63,083 nt of DNA from Agrobacterium salinitolerans (GTDB lineage Bacteria > Pseudomonadota > Alphaproteobacteria > Rhizobiales > Rhizobiaceae), in NCBI RefSeq assembly GCF_002008225.1, contig NZ_MRDH01000034.1:1-63083 (forward strand). Reading direction: 5' to 3'. The position numbers were made by a program, and so were the translations under genes. The notes beneath the pieces are model-generated. The model did no database searches and was not told the origin of the DNA. It saw only the letters and a program-made list of their open reading frames with translations. Within the stretch, counting starts at the first letter, position 1; every line of letters begins with the position of its first letter. Positions 8,621 to 18,336 of this stretch are shown piece by piece.

Positions 8621-10885
8621 AACGGGAATGGAATGCGTCGCAGCGAAGCGTAACAACACCTCGCGCGCGCTTTCCAGCGAATTGTGATCGTCCAGCGCCG
8701 CGTTCAGCTCTTCGGCAAGGCGCGCGGCATCGAGCCCGAGCAGCATTGCCTTGACCGGACCGATTGCCGTCGGTGACATGGAGACCGAACGGAAGCCGAG
8801 GCCGATCAACGCCATGGCCGAAAGCGGCTTGCCCGCCATTTCGCCGCACAGCGTGACCGATGTGTGATGCCTTTCGCCAGCGCGGACGATATCGCGCAGA
8901 ATGCGCAGGAACGGCTTGCCGAGATTGTCGAAACGATCCGAAACACGCGCATTGCCGCGGTCGACCGCCATCGAGAACTGGAACAGGTCGTTCGAACCGA
9001 CGGACACGAAATCCACCTCCTGCATCAGCTCATCGAGCTGCCACATCAGGGAGGGCACTTCCAGCATGGCGCCGAATTGCAGCTTTTTCGGCAGCGCATG
9101 GCTGAATTTGGAGAGATGCTGCACTTCCTTCTGTAACAGGTCGCGGGCGGCGCGAATTTCTGACACTTCCGTCACCATCGGCAACATCATGCGCAATTCA
9201 GCACCGGATGCGGCGCGCAACAGTGCACGCATCTGCGTGCGCATCAGGCCCGGACGGTCGAGCGACAGGCGAATGGCCCGCCAGCCCAGCGCCGGATTTT
9301 CCTCTTCCTGGCCCCGCATATAGGAAACGACCTTGTCGCCGCCGATATCCAGCGTGCGGAAGGTAACGCTCTTGCCCTTTGCCTGCCGCAGAACGGAGCG
9401 GTAGAAAGCTTCCTGCTCCTCGCCCTTCGGCATGTTGGAGGCGATCATGAATTGCAGTTCGGTGCGGAACAGGCCGATGCCATCGGCGCCGGATTCCTCC
9501 AGTTGCGGCAGGTCCACCAAAAGGCCGGCATTCATCTTCAGATTGACCTTCTGGCCGTCCTTGGTGATCGGCTCGACATTGCGAAGCGCGCGGAACTGCT
9601 CCTGTCGCTTGGCGCGCAGGCGCACCTTTTCTTCATAAGCGCGCTGCAAATCCGACATCGGGCGCAGATGCACCTGGCCGTCATCGCCATCGATAATGAT
9701 GGGATCGTTATTTTCCGCCAGCGCGACGATCCCGGTCGCCTGCCCGATGATCGGAATGCCCATGGCCCGCGCGACGATGACGACATGGCTGGTCACCGCG
9801 CCGTCTTCGAGCACCAGTCCACGCAGTTTTTCACGCGGATAATCCAGCAGCTCGGCAGCGCCCATGGCGCGCGCCAGAACGATGGCGTCGAGCGGGAAAT
9901 CCTGCTCCGGCCCACGCCCGCCAAAACCGATCAGCTGGCGCAGCAGCCGGTTGGCGAGATCGTCGAAATCATGCATGCGCTCACGCAGATAGGGGTCAGT
10001 GAGCCGCATCATGCGCGCCTTGGTGTCGCTCTGCACCTTCTCGACCGCCGCTTCCGCCGTCAGGCCGTTGCGGATGGCCTCTTCCATGCGCCGCACCCAG
10101 CCCTGATCGTGGGCGAACATGCGGTAGGTCTCGAGAACCTCGCGGTGTTCGCCCTCGGTCGGCACGTCACGGCGCTGCAACATGTCGTCGATCGACAGGC
10201 GCAGCGAGCCGATGGCGTCGGCAAGACGGCGGATTTCCGTATCGGCATCTTCATTGAGCAGGTTGGTGACGACGATGCGCGGATCGTGCAGCACGACGTG
10301 GCCAAGGCCGATTCCTTCGCCATAACCATCGCCATCGATGGAAACCGCGCGCGTCAGGTCCAGCTCCACGCCGGGGCGGGTGATCTTCTTCAATTCACCG
10401 CTCGCCACTATTTCAGCGATAAGCATCGCGGTTGTCTCGAGCGCTTCAACTTCATCCTCCCGATACGTTCGGCTGGCCTTGTTCTGGACCACAAGAACGC
10501 CAAGAGTGCGACCGGAGCGCAAAATCGGCACGCCGAGGAAGGAATGATAAATTTCCTCACCGGTTTCAGGAAGATAGCGGAAAGCGGGATGCGCCTGCGC
10601 ATCGGAAAGATTGAGAGGTTGGGCGGACGCGGCGATGGTGCCGACAAGACCTTGCCCCATTTTCAGCTGGGCAAGATGCACGGCATCCTTATTGAGACCT
10701 TCGGTCGCATAAAGTTCCAGCACGCTGTCGGAACGCAGCACGTAGACCGAGCAAACCTCCGCCACCATGTTGCTGGCAATCTGACGGACGATCTGGTCCA
10801 GACGCTCCTGCGGTTCAAGGTGCTCCGCCATCATTTCGCGCAGCCGCTTGAGCAGGACACGCGGACCTGCGGAAAGGTCTCTCAT
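8618..10885 (-). CDS. ptsP: Phosphoenolpyruvate-protein phosphotransferase PtsP (EI-Ntr)
   Basis: First enzyme of the nitrogen phosphotransferase system; it takes phosphate from PEP and passes it to NPr. The 755-residue product has an N-terminal GAF sensor domain (about 15-160), the swivelling phosphohistidine domain with the active-site histidine in GAVTSHVVIVA near 366, and the C-terminal PEP-binding barrel with GIGLFRTE near 470. The GAF domain separates it from sugar-PTS enzyme I and in the family senses glutamine or another nitrogen signal. The stop codon lies in the RIME element. lysC is next upstream, 175 bases away. Confidence 0.95.
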   Translation of the reverse strand: MRDLSAGPRVLLKRLREMMAEHLEPQERLDQIVRQIASNMVAEVCSVYVLRSDSVLELYATEGLNKDAVHLAQLKMGQGLVGTIAASAQPLNLSDAQAHPAFRYLPETGEEIYHSFLGVPILRSGRTLGVLVVQNKASRTYREDEVEALETTAMLIAEIVASGELKKITRPGVELDLTRAVSIDGDGYGEGIGLGHVVLHDPRIVVTNLLNEDADTEIRRLADAIGSLRLSIDDMLQRRDVPTEGEHREVLETYRMFAHDQGWVRRMEEAIRNGLTAEAAVEKVQSDTKARMMRLTDPYLRERMHDFDDLANRLLRQLIGFGGRGPEQDFPLDAIVLARAMGAAELLDYPREKLRGLVLEDGAVTSHVVIVARAMGIPIIGQATGIVALAENNDPIIIDGDDGQVHLRPMSDLQRAYEEKVRLRAKRQEQFRALRNVEPITKDGQKVNLKMNAGLLVDLPQLEESGADGIGLFRTELQFMIASNMPKGEEQEAFYRSVLRQAKGKSVTFRTLDIGGDKVVSYMRGQEEENPALGWRAIRLSLDRPGLMRTQMRALLRAASGAELRMMLPMVTEVSEIRAARDLLQKEVQHLSKFSHALPKKLQFGAMLEVPSLMWQLDELMQEVDFVSVGSNDLFQFSMAVDRGNARVSDRFDNLGKPFLRILRDIVRAGERHHTSVTLCGEMAGKPLSAMALIGLGFRSVSMSPTAIGPVKAMLLGLDAARLAEELNAALDDHNSLESAREVLLRFAATHSIPV

Positions 10886-10966
10886 CGCGTTTGCTCCCCG
10901 ACGCTTCCGATCCGAATGTCATAATATTCGGGAATCAAAAGGTCATTTAAAAATTTATAGCGCGAG

Positions 10967-10992
10967 AAGCGCGTCCCGCAAGGGACACGCTT
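10967..10992 (-). terminator. Hairpin downstream of lysC
   Basis: AAGCGCGTCCC (10967-10977) and GGGACACGCTT (10982-10992) form an 11-bp stem with one mismatch and a 4-nt loop, between the lysC stop and the ptsP start. No T run follows directly, so it may be a weak or Rho-assisted terminator. Confidence 0.4.
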
Positions 10993-11060
10993 TCATGAAA
11001 CGCCGCATCGGAAGAACGCAACTCCGAAGAATCGGAGCATCGGGAACCGATGTCTCGGGT

Positions 11061-12338
11061 TCAAGCTTTATCGAGGCCGTAAGCGGAATGCAAAGTGCGA
11101 ACGGCAAGTTCGGCATAGGCGCCGTCGATCAGGATCGAAATCTTGATCTCGGAGGTGGTGATCGCCTTGATGTTGATGTTCTTCTCGGCAAGCGCCTTGA
11201 AGGCACTGGCGGCCACGCCGGCGTGGCTGCGCATGCCGATACCGATGACCGACACCTTGGCGAGGCCCGTCTCGTTCTGCGCGACGTCGAAGCCGATCTG
11301 GGCCTTGTTGTCTTCCAGAAGCTTGATCGCCTTGGCGACGTCGCCCGAAGGAACGGTGAAGGTCATGTCGGTGCGCGAACCGTCTTCGGAGATGTTCTGC
11401 ACGATCATGTCGACATTGATATGCGCTTCGGCGAGCGGCCCGAAGATCGCGGCGGAGACGCCCGGACGGTCGGCCACGCGGCGCAGCGAGATTTGTGCTT
11501 CATCCTTGGCATAGGCGATGCCGGTTACGACTTCCTGTTCCACGATTTCATCCTCGTCACAAATCAAAGTACCGGGCGGGTTGATGAGGTCGCCCATGCC
11601 CGGCGCATCGGGATCCTCGAAACTGGAGCGAACGAAGGTGCGCACCTTGTGTACCATGGCAAGCTCGACCGAGCGAACCTGCAGAACCTTCGCGCCGAGA
11701 GACGCCATTTCGAGCATTTCCTCGAAGGCGATCTTCTTCATGCGGCGAGCCTTCGGCTCGATGCGCGGGTCGGTCGTGTAGACGCCGTCGACATCCGTAT
11801 AGATGTCGCACCGGTCCGCCTTGACGGCGGCGGCAATGGCGACAGCCGAGGTGTCCGAACCGCCGCGGCCGAGCGTCGCGATGCGGTTGTCAGGACCGAT
11901 GCCCTGGAAACCGGCAACAACGGCAACCTGGCCTTCGCCCATGCGTTTGACGATATCGGAACCGTCGATTTCCAGAATCCGGGCGGCGCCGTGCGCATTG
12001 TCGGTGCGGATCGGGATCTGCCAGCCCTGCCAGGAGCGAGCATTGATGCCCATGGATTGCAGCGTGATCGCCAGAAGACCTGACGTCACCTGTTCGCCGG
12101 ATGCAACAACCGCATCATATTCGCGCGCGTCAAAAAAGGAGGCGGCGTTGGCGCCAGCCACCTTCGCGGCGTTCTGCACCCAGTCCACCAGCTCGTTGGT
12201 TTTACCGGACATGGCAGAAACGACCACGGCCACTTCATGGCCGGCATCCACTTCGCGTTTCACATGCCGTGCGACATTGTGAATGCGTTCGAGGTTCGCG
12301 ACGGACGTGCCGCCGAATTTCATGACAATGCGAGCCAT
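11061..12338 (-). CDS. lysC: Aspartate kinase
   Basis: Catalyses phosphorylation of aspartate, the first step to lysine, threonine, methionine and diaminopimelate. The 425-residue product begins with the family signature VMKFGGTSVA, has the kinase domain to about 245 and two C-terminal ACT domains (about 265-415) that bind the feedback amino acids. I start it at 12338 because that gives the usual MARIVMKFGG N-terminus with AAGG upstream; a start at 12356 would add six residues. Monocistronic by the look of its flanks. Confidence 0.94.
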   Translation of the reverse strand: MARIVMKFGGTSVANLERIHNVARHVKREVDAGHEVAVVVSAMSGKTNELVDWVQNAAKVAGANAASFFDAREYDAVVASGEQVTSGLLAITLQSMGINARSWQGWQIPIRTDNAHGAARILEIDGSDIVKRMGEGQVAVVAGFQGIGPDNRIATLGRGGSDTSAVAIAAAVKADRCDIYTDVDGVYTTDPRIEPKARRMKKIAFEEMLEMASLGAKVLQVRSVELAMVHKVRTFVRSSFEDPDAPGMGDLINPPGTLICDEDEIVEQEVVTGIAYAKDEAQISLRRVADRPGVSAAIFGPLAEAHINVDMIVQNISEDGSRTDMTFTVPSGDVAKAIKLLEDNKAQIGFDVAQNETGLAKVSVIGIGMRSHAGVAASAFKALAEKNINIKAITTSEIKISILIDGAYAELAVRTLHSAYGLDKA

Positions 12339-12728
12339 AGCCTTGACCAGTACCATCCCATTTTCCCGCCGGCTCCTTCAGGAAGCGGACGGACAAGAAC
12401 AAACCCAGTCGGCCCTTCCTGAAAAGAGCCTCAAGTTGCGGGTCTCTTAGCGAAAAGGTGGGGGGCACGCAATGCCGTTTATGAACCATGCGGTACGCCT
12501 TCTTTCTGGGCCGATAAAACGGACGAAGACAGCATCGAACCGTTAACGAGATAAAGCACCCATAAAAGAGCGTACCGCAGTGCACTGTACAAATGGCCCC
12601 ATTCGCAGTATGAGCGCGGCAATGCAACCGGCCAGATGGCCGAAATGGCCTGCATCGACTGCCCCGGAGACATTAGGATCTATTGGTTTCGGGCGGATGC
12701 GGGCAGCTTCATATCCGAAAGACGGTAG
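12339..12728. other. Intergenic region between lysC and DEAD-box helicase
   Basis: About 390 bases holding the divergent promoters of lysC and the helicase. I see no EcfG promoter, terminator or credible small gene. The long leader before the helicase (possibly more than 100 nt) would suit a temperature-responsive leader, but no known motif is visible. Confidence 0.5.
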
Positions 12729-14576
12729 ATGACAGACACCCAGGGTATCGCCCCGGCGATCGCGCAGGCGTTGGAAAAACGCGGCTACAAAGACTTGACC
12801 CCCGTGCAGCAGGCCATGCTTGCGCCCGAACTCGCCGACAAGGACGCGCTGGTTTCCGCGCAGACCGGTTCCGGCAAGACCGTTGCCTTCGGCATCGCGC
12901 TCGCGACCACGCTGCTGCGTGATAATACCCGTTTCGGCCAGGCCGCTGCCCCTCTGGCGCTTGCCATTGCCCCCACGCGCGAACTGGCCATGCAGGTCAA
13001 GCGCGAACTGGAATGGCTTTATGAGTTTGCCGGTGTCTCCATTGCCTCCTGCGTCGGCGGCATGGATATCCGCAATGAGCGCCGGGCGCTGGAGCGCGGT
13101 GCGCATATCGTCGTCGGCACGCCCGGCCGTCTCTGTGACCACATCAAGCGCAACGCACTCGATCTTTCGTCGATCCGCGCCGTCGTGCTCGACGAAGCCG
13201 ACGAGATGCTCGATCTCGGCTTCCGCGAAGATCTGGAATTCATTCTGGAAGAATCGCCGGACGATCGCCGCACGCTGATGTTCTCGGCCACCGTGCCGCG
13301 CAGCATCGCCAAGCTGGCCGAAAGCTACCAGAAGAACGCCGTGCGCATCGCCACCGCTTCCGAACAGAAGCAGCATGTGGACATCGAATATCGCGCGCTT
13401 CTGGTGTCGCCTTCCGATCGCGAGAACGCCATCATCAATGCGCTGCGCTTTTATGAAGCCCGCAACGCCATCGTCTTCTGCTCCACCCGGGCCGCGGTGA
13501 ACCATCTGACGGCACGTCTGAACAATCGCGGCTTTTCGGTCGTGGCTCTCTCCGGTGAACTAACGCAGAACGAACGCACACATGCCCTGCAGGCCATGCG
13601 TGACGGCCGCGCCCGCGTTTGCGTAGCGACCGACGTTGCCGCCCGCGGCATCGACTTGCCCGGCCTCGAACTCGTTATCCATGCCGATCTTCCGACCAAT
13701 TCCGAAACGCTTCTGCACCGTTCCGGCCGTACCGGCCGCGCCGGTCAGAAGGGCGTCAGCGCCGTCGTGGTGCCTGTCAGCCAGCGCCGCAAGGCCGAAC
13801 GCCTGCTCGAAGGCGCCAAGGTCAGTGCCGCATGGGTTCACCCACCCTCCGTTGAAGAGATCGTCGAGCGCGACGGCGCCCGGCTTCTGGCCGATCCTAC
13901 GCTGAGCGAAGCAGTGGCGGATGACGAACGCGATTTCGTCACCAAGCTGCTTGAACAGCATGGCGCGGAAAAAGTCGCCGCTGCCTTCGTGCGTCTTTAT
14001 CATGCCGGACGTTCGGCGCCGGAGGACATTTTCGAGGTCGCGCTTGACAACACCCGCAAGCCGCGCCGCGACAGTTTCGAAACACCCGAAAACAATGCGC
14101 CGCGCCGCGACAGGTCCGATTTCTCCGACAGCGCCTGGTTTTCGCTCTCCGTTGGCCGCAAACAGAGCGCCGAACCGCGCTGGCTCATCCCCATGCTCTG
14201 CCGTTTCGGCAAGATCACCCGCCAGGATATCGGCGCGATCCGCATGCAGCAGACGGAGACCTTCGTGGAACTGGCGGCTGATGCCGTCGACCGTTTCACC
14301 TCCGCCATCGGCAAGGATATGACGCTCGAAAAGGGCATCCGTCTGAAGGCGCTGGAAGGCAAGCCGGAAGTAACCGGCAGCTTCCGCGAAGACACCCGCC
14401 CGGCGAAGGCCCAGCGCAAGTTCAGCAAATCGGACAATGCTGCCGCTCCCCGCGATGACCGCAAGGGCGACGACAAGCCCTGGAAGAAGAAAAAGCCCTT
14501 CGGCGACAAGCCGAAATATGAAGGCAAGAAGGACAAGCCTTTCGAAAAGCGTGGGCCGAAGCCGACAAAGGGCTGA
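12729..14576 (+). CDS. DEAD-box RNA helicase with DbpA-like RNA-binding domain
   Basis: ATP-dependent RNA helicase of 615 residues. Motif I AQTGSGKT is at 44-51, DEAD near 155, SAT near 190 and the C-terminal helicase domain runs to about 365. Residues about 470-535 look like the DbpA/CsdA RNA-binding domain, followed by a long Lys/Arg/Asp-rich tail (from about 560). The family acts in ribosome assembly and cold adaptation; which E. coli helicase it matches cannot be settled by eye. A palindromic repeat rather than a classic terminator follows it. Confidence 0.9.
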   Translation: MTDTQGIAPAIAQALEKRGYKDLTPVQQAMLAPELADKDALVSAQTGSGKTVAFGIALATTLLRDNTRFGQAAAPLALAIAPTRELAMQVKRELEWLYEFAGVSIASCVGGMDIRNERRALERGAHIVVGTPGRLCDHIKRNALDLSSIRAVVLDEADEMLDLGFREDLEFILEESPDDRRTLMFSATVPRSIAKLAESYQKNAVRIATASEQKQHVDIEYRALLVSPSDRENAIINALRFYEARNAIVFCSTRAAVNHLTARLNNRGFSVVALSGELTQNERTHALQAMRDGRARVCVATDVAARGIDLPGLELVIHADLPTNSETLLHRSGRTGRAGQKGVSAVVVPVSQRRKAERLLEGAKVSAAWVHPPSVEEIVERDGARLLADPTLSEAVADDERDFVTKLLEQHGAEKVAAAFVRLYHAGRSAPEDIFEVALDNTRKPRRDSFETPENNAPRRDRSDFSDSAWFSLSVGRKQSAEPRWLIPMLCRFGKITRQDIGAIRMQQTETFVELAADAVDRFTSAIGKDMTLEKGIRLKALEGKPEVTGSFREDTRPAKAQRKFSKSDNAAAPRDDRKGDDKPWKKKKPFGDKPKYEGKKDKPFEKRGPKPTKG

Positions 14577-14622
14577 AGTCACTCTGCAACTGACGACGAC
14601 GACGGGCATACCTGCTCTCGAC

Positions 14623-14708
14623 ATCATCCTCGGGTTAGTCCCGAGGATCTGGAACCTATTGATGTCATTCAACGTGATTGGATCCTCGGCACAGGGCCGA
14701 GGATGACG
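14623..14708. repeat. Double palindromic intergenic repeat
   Basis: Two hairpins of related sequence stand side by side: TCCTCGGG/CCCGAGGA (about 14628-14646) and GATCCTCGGC/GCCGAGGAT (14681-14704). The outer arms (ATCATCCTCGG and CCGAGGATGA) also pair with each other, so the block can fold as one large cruciform. It is built like the dispersed palindromes common in Rhizobiaceae. It lies 47 bases past the helicase stop. Confidence 0.7.
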
Positions 14709-14795
14709 TCGCGTCACGGGTTAAACTCCTCTTTCCATCGACTGGCGCTACCCTCGTTTTGTGTCCAGTGCGTGATAGATGAGCTGCATAGCCAA

Positions 14796-14826
14796 GAAAA
14801 AAGCCCTGCTTTCGCGGGGCTTTTCT
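14796..14826 (-). terminator. Terminator of the polyamine operon
   Basis: AAAAGCCCTG and CGGGGCTTTT (14799-14824) form the stem. On the minus strand it ends in a T run about 27 bases after the stop of the carboxyspermidine dehydrogenase-like gene. Confidence 0.85.
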
Positions 14827-14852
14827 GTCTCTATCCGTTAAGAATGCTGCGC

Positions 14853-16091
14853 TTAGAACTCCAGCGCGCGATCGCCGTTTTCGTCCTTGATGCGGTTCGG
14901 AAGACCGATCTTGTTCAGAAGGTTCAGGAACGGCTTCGGCGGCAGTTCTTCAACATTCGCCATCTGCTTCACGTCCCATTCGCCAGTAGCGATGAGCATG
15001 GCGGCTGCGACCGGCGGAACGCCGGCGGTGTAGGAAATCCCCTGCGAGCCGACTTCTTCATAGGCTTCCTTATGGTCAGCCACGTTGTAGATGAAGACTT
15101 CGCGCTCCTTGCCGTCCTTGATACCCTTGACGATATCGCCAATGCAGGTCTTGCCGACATAATCAGGCGCCAGCGAAGACGGATCGGGCAGCACGGCCTT
15201 GACCACCTTGAGCGGCACGACTTCCAGGCCTTCGGCCGTCTTGACCGGCTTCTCGGACAGGAGGCCAAGGTTCTTCAGCACGGTGAAGACGTTGATATAG
15301 TGATCGCCGAAGCCCATCCAGAAGCGCACATCGGCGCCGTCCATGTTCTTGGACAGCGAATGCACTTCGTCATGGCCGGTCATATAGGCCTTCTGCTTGC
15401 CGACGACAGGCAGGTCGAATTCCTGTCCGACTTCGAACATCTGGTTCGTCTGCCACTGGCCATTCTGCCAGGAGTAAACGACGCCGGTGAATTCGCGGAA
15501 GTTGATTTCCGGATCGAAGTTGGTGGAAAACCAGCGGCCGTGGCTGCCGGCATTGATATCGACGATATCGACCGAGGTGACCTTGTCGAAATACTCATCC
15601 TTGGCGAGACGCGCATAGGCGTTGACCACGCCTGGGTCGAAACCGACGCCGAGAATGGCAGTAACGCCCTTTTCCTTGCACTCTTCCGCGCGCTTCCACT
15701 CGTAGTTTCCATACCACGGCGGCGTCTCGCAAATCTTGGTCGGATCCTCGTGGATCGCCGTGTCCATATAGGCAACACCCGTGTCCATGCAGGCACGAAG
15801 AACGGACATATTGACGAAAGCCGAACCGACATTGATGACGATTTCCACGCCGGTTTTCTTGATCAAGGCTTTCGTCGCCTCGATATCCATCGCGTCAAGC
15901 GCATGGGCCTCAAGTTTCACATCTGTCTTGAGGCTCTTCTTTTCGCGTACGGACTCGACAATCTTGCGGCACTTTTCCACGGTCCGTGACGCAATATGAA
16001 TGTCTCCCAATACATCGCTGTTCTGGGCGCACTTATGCGCCACGACCTGTGCTACGCCACCGGCGCCGATGATCAGAACGTTCTTCTTCAT
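14853..16091 (-). CDS. Carboxy(nor)spermidine dehydrogenase (saccharopine dehydrogenase family)
   Basis: A 412-residue NAD(P)-dependent enzyme with the N-terminal dinucleotide fold IIGAGGVAQVV (residues 6-16) and the saccharopine dehydrogenase C-terminal domain. Saccharopine dehydrogenase is the general annotation, but the partner gene upstream encodes carboxynorspermidine decarboxylase, so the likely reaction is reductive coupling of aspartate semialdehyde with putrescine to carboxyspermidine. This CASDH/CASDC route to spermidine is established in Agrobacterium and replaces SpeD/SpeE. It follows nspC with a 60-base gap, probably co-transcribed. Confidence 0.88.
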   Translation of the reverse strand: MKKNVLIIGAGGVAQVVAHKCAQNSDVLGDIHIASRTVEKCRKIVESVREKKSLKTDVKLEAHALDAMDIEATKALIKKTGVEIVINVGSAFVNMSVLRACMDTGVAYMDTAIHEDPTKICETPPWYGNYEWKRAEECKEKGVTAILGVGFDPGVVNAYARLAKDEYFDKVTSVDIVDINAGSHGRWFSTNFDPEINFREFTGVVYSWQNGQWQTNQMFEVGQEFDLPVVGKQKAYMTGHDEVHSLSKNMDGADVRFWMGFGDHYINVFTVLKNLGLLSEKPVKTAEGLEVVPLKVVKAVLPDPSSLAPDYVGKTCIGDIVKGIKDGKEREVFIYNVADHKEAYEEVGSQGISYTAGVPPVAAAMLIATGEWDVKQMANVEELPPKPFLNLLNKIGLPNRIKDENGDRALEF

Positions 16092-16151
16092 TTCAGGTGA
16101 TGCCTCCTTTTCCCCGCAGGGATGAGCTTCGTTTCATGTTAAAAACAGGGT

Positions 16152-17249
16152 TTAAGACAGACTTTGCTCGAAATCGGCAAAGTCGAATTCACGAACGGCG
16201 CGAACGGTGCCGTCCAGTTCCTTGATGGCGATGGTCGGCATCCTCACGCCGTTGAACCAGTTCTTCTTGACCATGGTGTAGCCGGCCGCATCCTGGAAGG
16301 AGATGCGGTCGCCGACCTTCAACTCCTTGTCGAAGCGAAAATCGCCGAAAATATCGCCGGCGAGGCAGGACTTGCCGCAGACCATATAGGGATGCTCGCC
16401 TTCGTTCGGCAAAACCTTGGCGGTTTCACGATAGATCAGCAGATCGAGCATGTGCGCTTCGATGGAGCTGTCGACGATAGCAAGGTTCTTGCCGTTGAAC
16501 AGCGTGTCGAGAACCGTCACTTCGAGCGTCGTGCTCTTCGTGATCGAGGCTTCGCCCGGCTCCAGATAGACCTGAACGCCATATTTTTCGGAGAAGGCCC
16601 GCAGACGGTCGCAGAACTGGTCGAGCGGATAATTATCGCCGGTAAAGTGGATACCGCCGCCAAGGCTCACCCATTCGGCACGCGACAGCAGCGATCCGAA
16701 CTTTTCCTCAATCTGGGTCAACATGCGGTCAAACAGAGAGAAATCGCCGTTTTCGCAATTATTGTGGATCATGAAACCGGAAATGCGGTCCATGACCTTG
16801 TCGACCTTGGCCACATCCCATTCGCCGAGACGGCTGAAGGGACGCGCGGGATCGGCAAGGTCGAAGCTCGAAGAGCTGACCTGCGGGTTGAGGCGCAGAC
16901 CACGGGTGATACCGGAGGCCTTGTCCGCAAAACGCTCGAGCTGGCTGATGGAATTGAAGATGATCTTGTCCGCATTCGAGATCACTTCGTCGATTTCATA
17001 ATCCGCATAGGCAACGGAATAGGCATGGGTCTCGCCGCCGAATTTCTCGCGACCCAGACGCACCTCATAGAGCGAAGACGAGGTGGTGCCGTCCATATAG
17101 TGCGACATAAAATCGAACACCGACCATGTGGCGAAGCACTTCAGCGCCAGAAGTGCCTTGGCGCCGGATTTTTCCCGCACATAGGCAATCTTCTCCATGT
17201 TGCGAAGAAGTTTTGTCTTGTCGATGAGATAATAGGGCGTCTGCAGCAT
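16152..17249 (-). CDS. nspC: Carboxynorspermidine/carboxyspermidine decarboxylase
   Basis: PLP-dependent alanine-racemase-fold decarboxylase (365 residues) that removes CO2 from carboxy(nor)spermidine to give spermidine or norspermidine. The PLP lysine is in LALKCFA near residue 37, and the opposite-subunit cysteine motif CGKSCLAGD lies near 285. First gene of the two-gene polyamine operon. The start codon at 17249 has only a weak ribosome site, and no promoter could be picked with confidence in the 277-base gap shared with the divergent stress gene. Confidence 0.92.
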   Translation of the reverse strand: MLQTPYYLIDKTKLLRNMEKIAYVREKSGAKALLALKCFATWSVFDFMSHYMDGTTSSSLYEVRLGREKFGGETHAYSVAYADYEIDEVISNADKIIFNSISQLERFADKASGITRGLRLNPQVSSSSFDLADPARPFSRLGEWDVAKVDKVMDRISGFMIHNNCENGDFSLFDRMLTQIEEKFGSLLSRAEWVSLGGGIHFTGDNYPLDQFCDRLRAFSEKYGVQVYLEPGEASITKSTTLEVTVLDTLFNGKNLAIVDSSIEAHMLDLLIYRETAKVLPNEGEHPYMVCGKSCLAGDIFGDFRFDKELKVGDRISFQDAAGYTMVKKNWFNGVRMPTIAIKELDGTVRAVREFDFADFEQSLS

Positions 17250-17393
17250 GTCGTTTCACATATTGATTGAAGTCAAGGTACGTCTCGATGATGGGCCTTA
17301 TAGGATGCTTGTGACAGGAAAACAAATGTCCGGGGGCGAATTCCTGAAAAATGCCTGACCATTCAAGAAGGGCAAATAATCACATGACGTTAC

Positions 17394-17418
17394 GGAACCA
17401 AGGCCGGGTCGGCGCGTT
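17394..17418 (+). promoter_or_regulatory. EcfG promoter, exact match
   Basis: GGAAC (17394-17398), 16 bases, CGTT (17415-17418). This is the canonical general-stress promoter of alphaproteobacteria. Transcription would start near 17425, about 100 bases before the DUF883-like gene. Confidence 0.85.
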
Positions 17419-17526
17419 TTACTCCCGGACAGGCGGGTTGTTTCTGCCGCCGCAACGATAGTTAAGCGGTGTCAGTCATTGACATGTCGCCATTTCCATC
17501 AACGATGTTCAAGAAGGACCTGACCC

Positions 17527-17871
17527 ATGGCAAGTGTGCGCAGCAGCGTTAACGACAAGATCCAGCAATCCCTCGAAAGCGGTGACGCAGCCGATGTGGC
17601 CGCACAGCTCGCCCAGCTTCGCGAAGATCTGGCAAATCTTGCCAAGAGTGTGAAAGCGCTTGGCGTCGGCGCGTCTTACGAGCTGAAAGCACAGGCCGCA
17701 CGGGTCGCAGACGATGCAATTTCCGCGTCGAGCGACATGGCGGATACGGTCCGCAGCGAGATTTCCACGCTGAACGACAACCTCACCGATCAGGTCCAGA
17801 AGAACCCGCTGCAGTCGCTCGGCATCGCCGTTGGCGTTGGCTTCGTTCTTGCCCTCCTGACGCGTCGATAA
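17527..17871 (+). CDS. DUF883-like (ElaB/YqjD-type) small membrane-anchored protein
   Basis: A 114-residue protein with a long amphipathic helical body (about 1-85) and a C-terminal hydrophobic segment (about 95-112) ending in Arg-Arg, the layout of the ElaB/YqjD family, which are C-tail-anchored and bind ribosomes in E. coli stationary phase. AAGGA lies ahead of the ATG. It leads a two-gene operon with the YqjE-like gene (4-base gap) behind an exact EcfG promoter, so a general-stress membrane role is likely; the exact function is unknown. Confidence 0.82.
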   Translation: MASVRSSVNDKIQQSLESGDAADVAAQLAQLREDLANLAKSVKALGVGASYELKAQAARVADDAISASSDMADTVRSEISTLNDNLTDQVQKNPLQSLGIAVGVGFVLALLTRR

Positions 17872-17875
17872 GCTC

Positions 17876-18313
17876 ATGCTTGAGGCATTGCTGGTCTATC
17901 TGGGGGAGACCCAGCGTGAAGGGCGTGTCGTCACGAGACGATTGCGCTCCGTCATCATATTATCGGTGCTGGCAGGGATATTTTTCCTGATAGCCTTCGT
18001 CGCAGCGGTCGTGGCGGGATCAATCTATCTGGCCCGTCACGTCGGGGCCGGACCGGCAGCGCTCGTCGTTGCGGGCTCTGCCTTTCTGCTCGGTGTTATC
18101 ATGCTGGTGGCGCTCGCCATCCTCAAACGCCCGAGGGTCTACGCGACCAGACCGATGACACCACTTGCTGCCGCAGCACCTTTAACGGCTGCGCCGCTCG
18201 CGCTGCAATCGCTGCTTTCGCTTGCAATCCAGGCACGCCCTTACGCGACACTTGCCGTCGCTGTTGCGGCCGGATTTCTCGCGACGAGGGCGGGTACAAA
18301 AAAGACCAAGTAA
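17876..18313 (+). CDS. YqjE-like/phage-holin-superfamily small membrane protein
   Basis: A 145-residue membrane protein with hydrophobic helices at about 26-52, 58-80 and 122-138, and a basic C-terminus (GTKKTK). The first two helices fit the YqjE/DUF1469 holin-like family. It follows the DUF883-like gene by 4 bases, mirroring the E. coli yqjD-yqjE pair. The third hydrophobic segment is an addition to the simple two-helix form. A strong terminator at 18337 closes the operon. Predicted GSR target; function not known. Confidence 0.75.
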   Translation: MLEALLVYLGETQREGRVVTRRLRSVIILSVLAGIFFLIAFVAAVVAGSIYLARHVGAGPAALVVAGSAFLLGVIMLVALAILKRPRVYATRPMTPLAAAAPLTAAPLALQSLLSLAIQARPYATLAVAVAAGFLATRAGTKKTK

Positions 18314-18336
18314 CTTCTTGGCACCCTGACAAGACC

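Noticed and set aside
9452..10924. Long plus-strand frame (490 codons) opposite ptsP
   Set aside because: Antisense shadow of ptsP with no start signal and an unnatural residue mix.
14647..14675. GGAAC with a downstream ACGT inside the double palindrome
   Set aside because: Spacing and -10 do not fit, and it belongs to the repeat.
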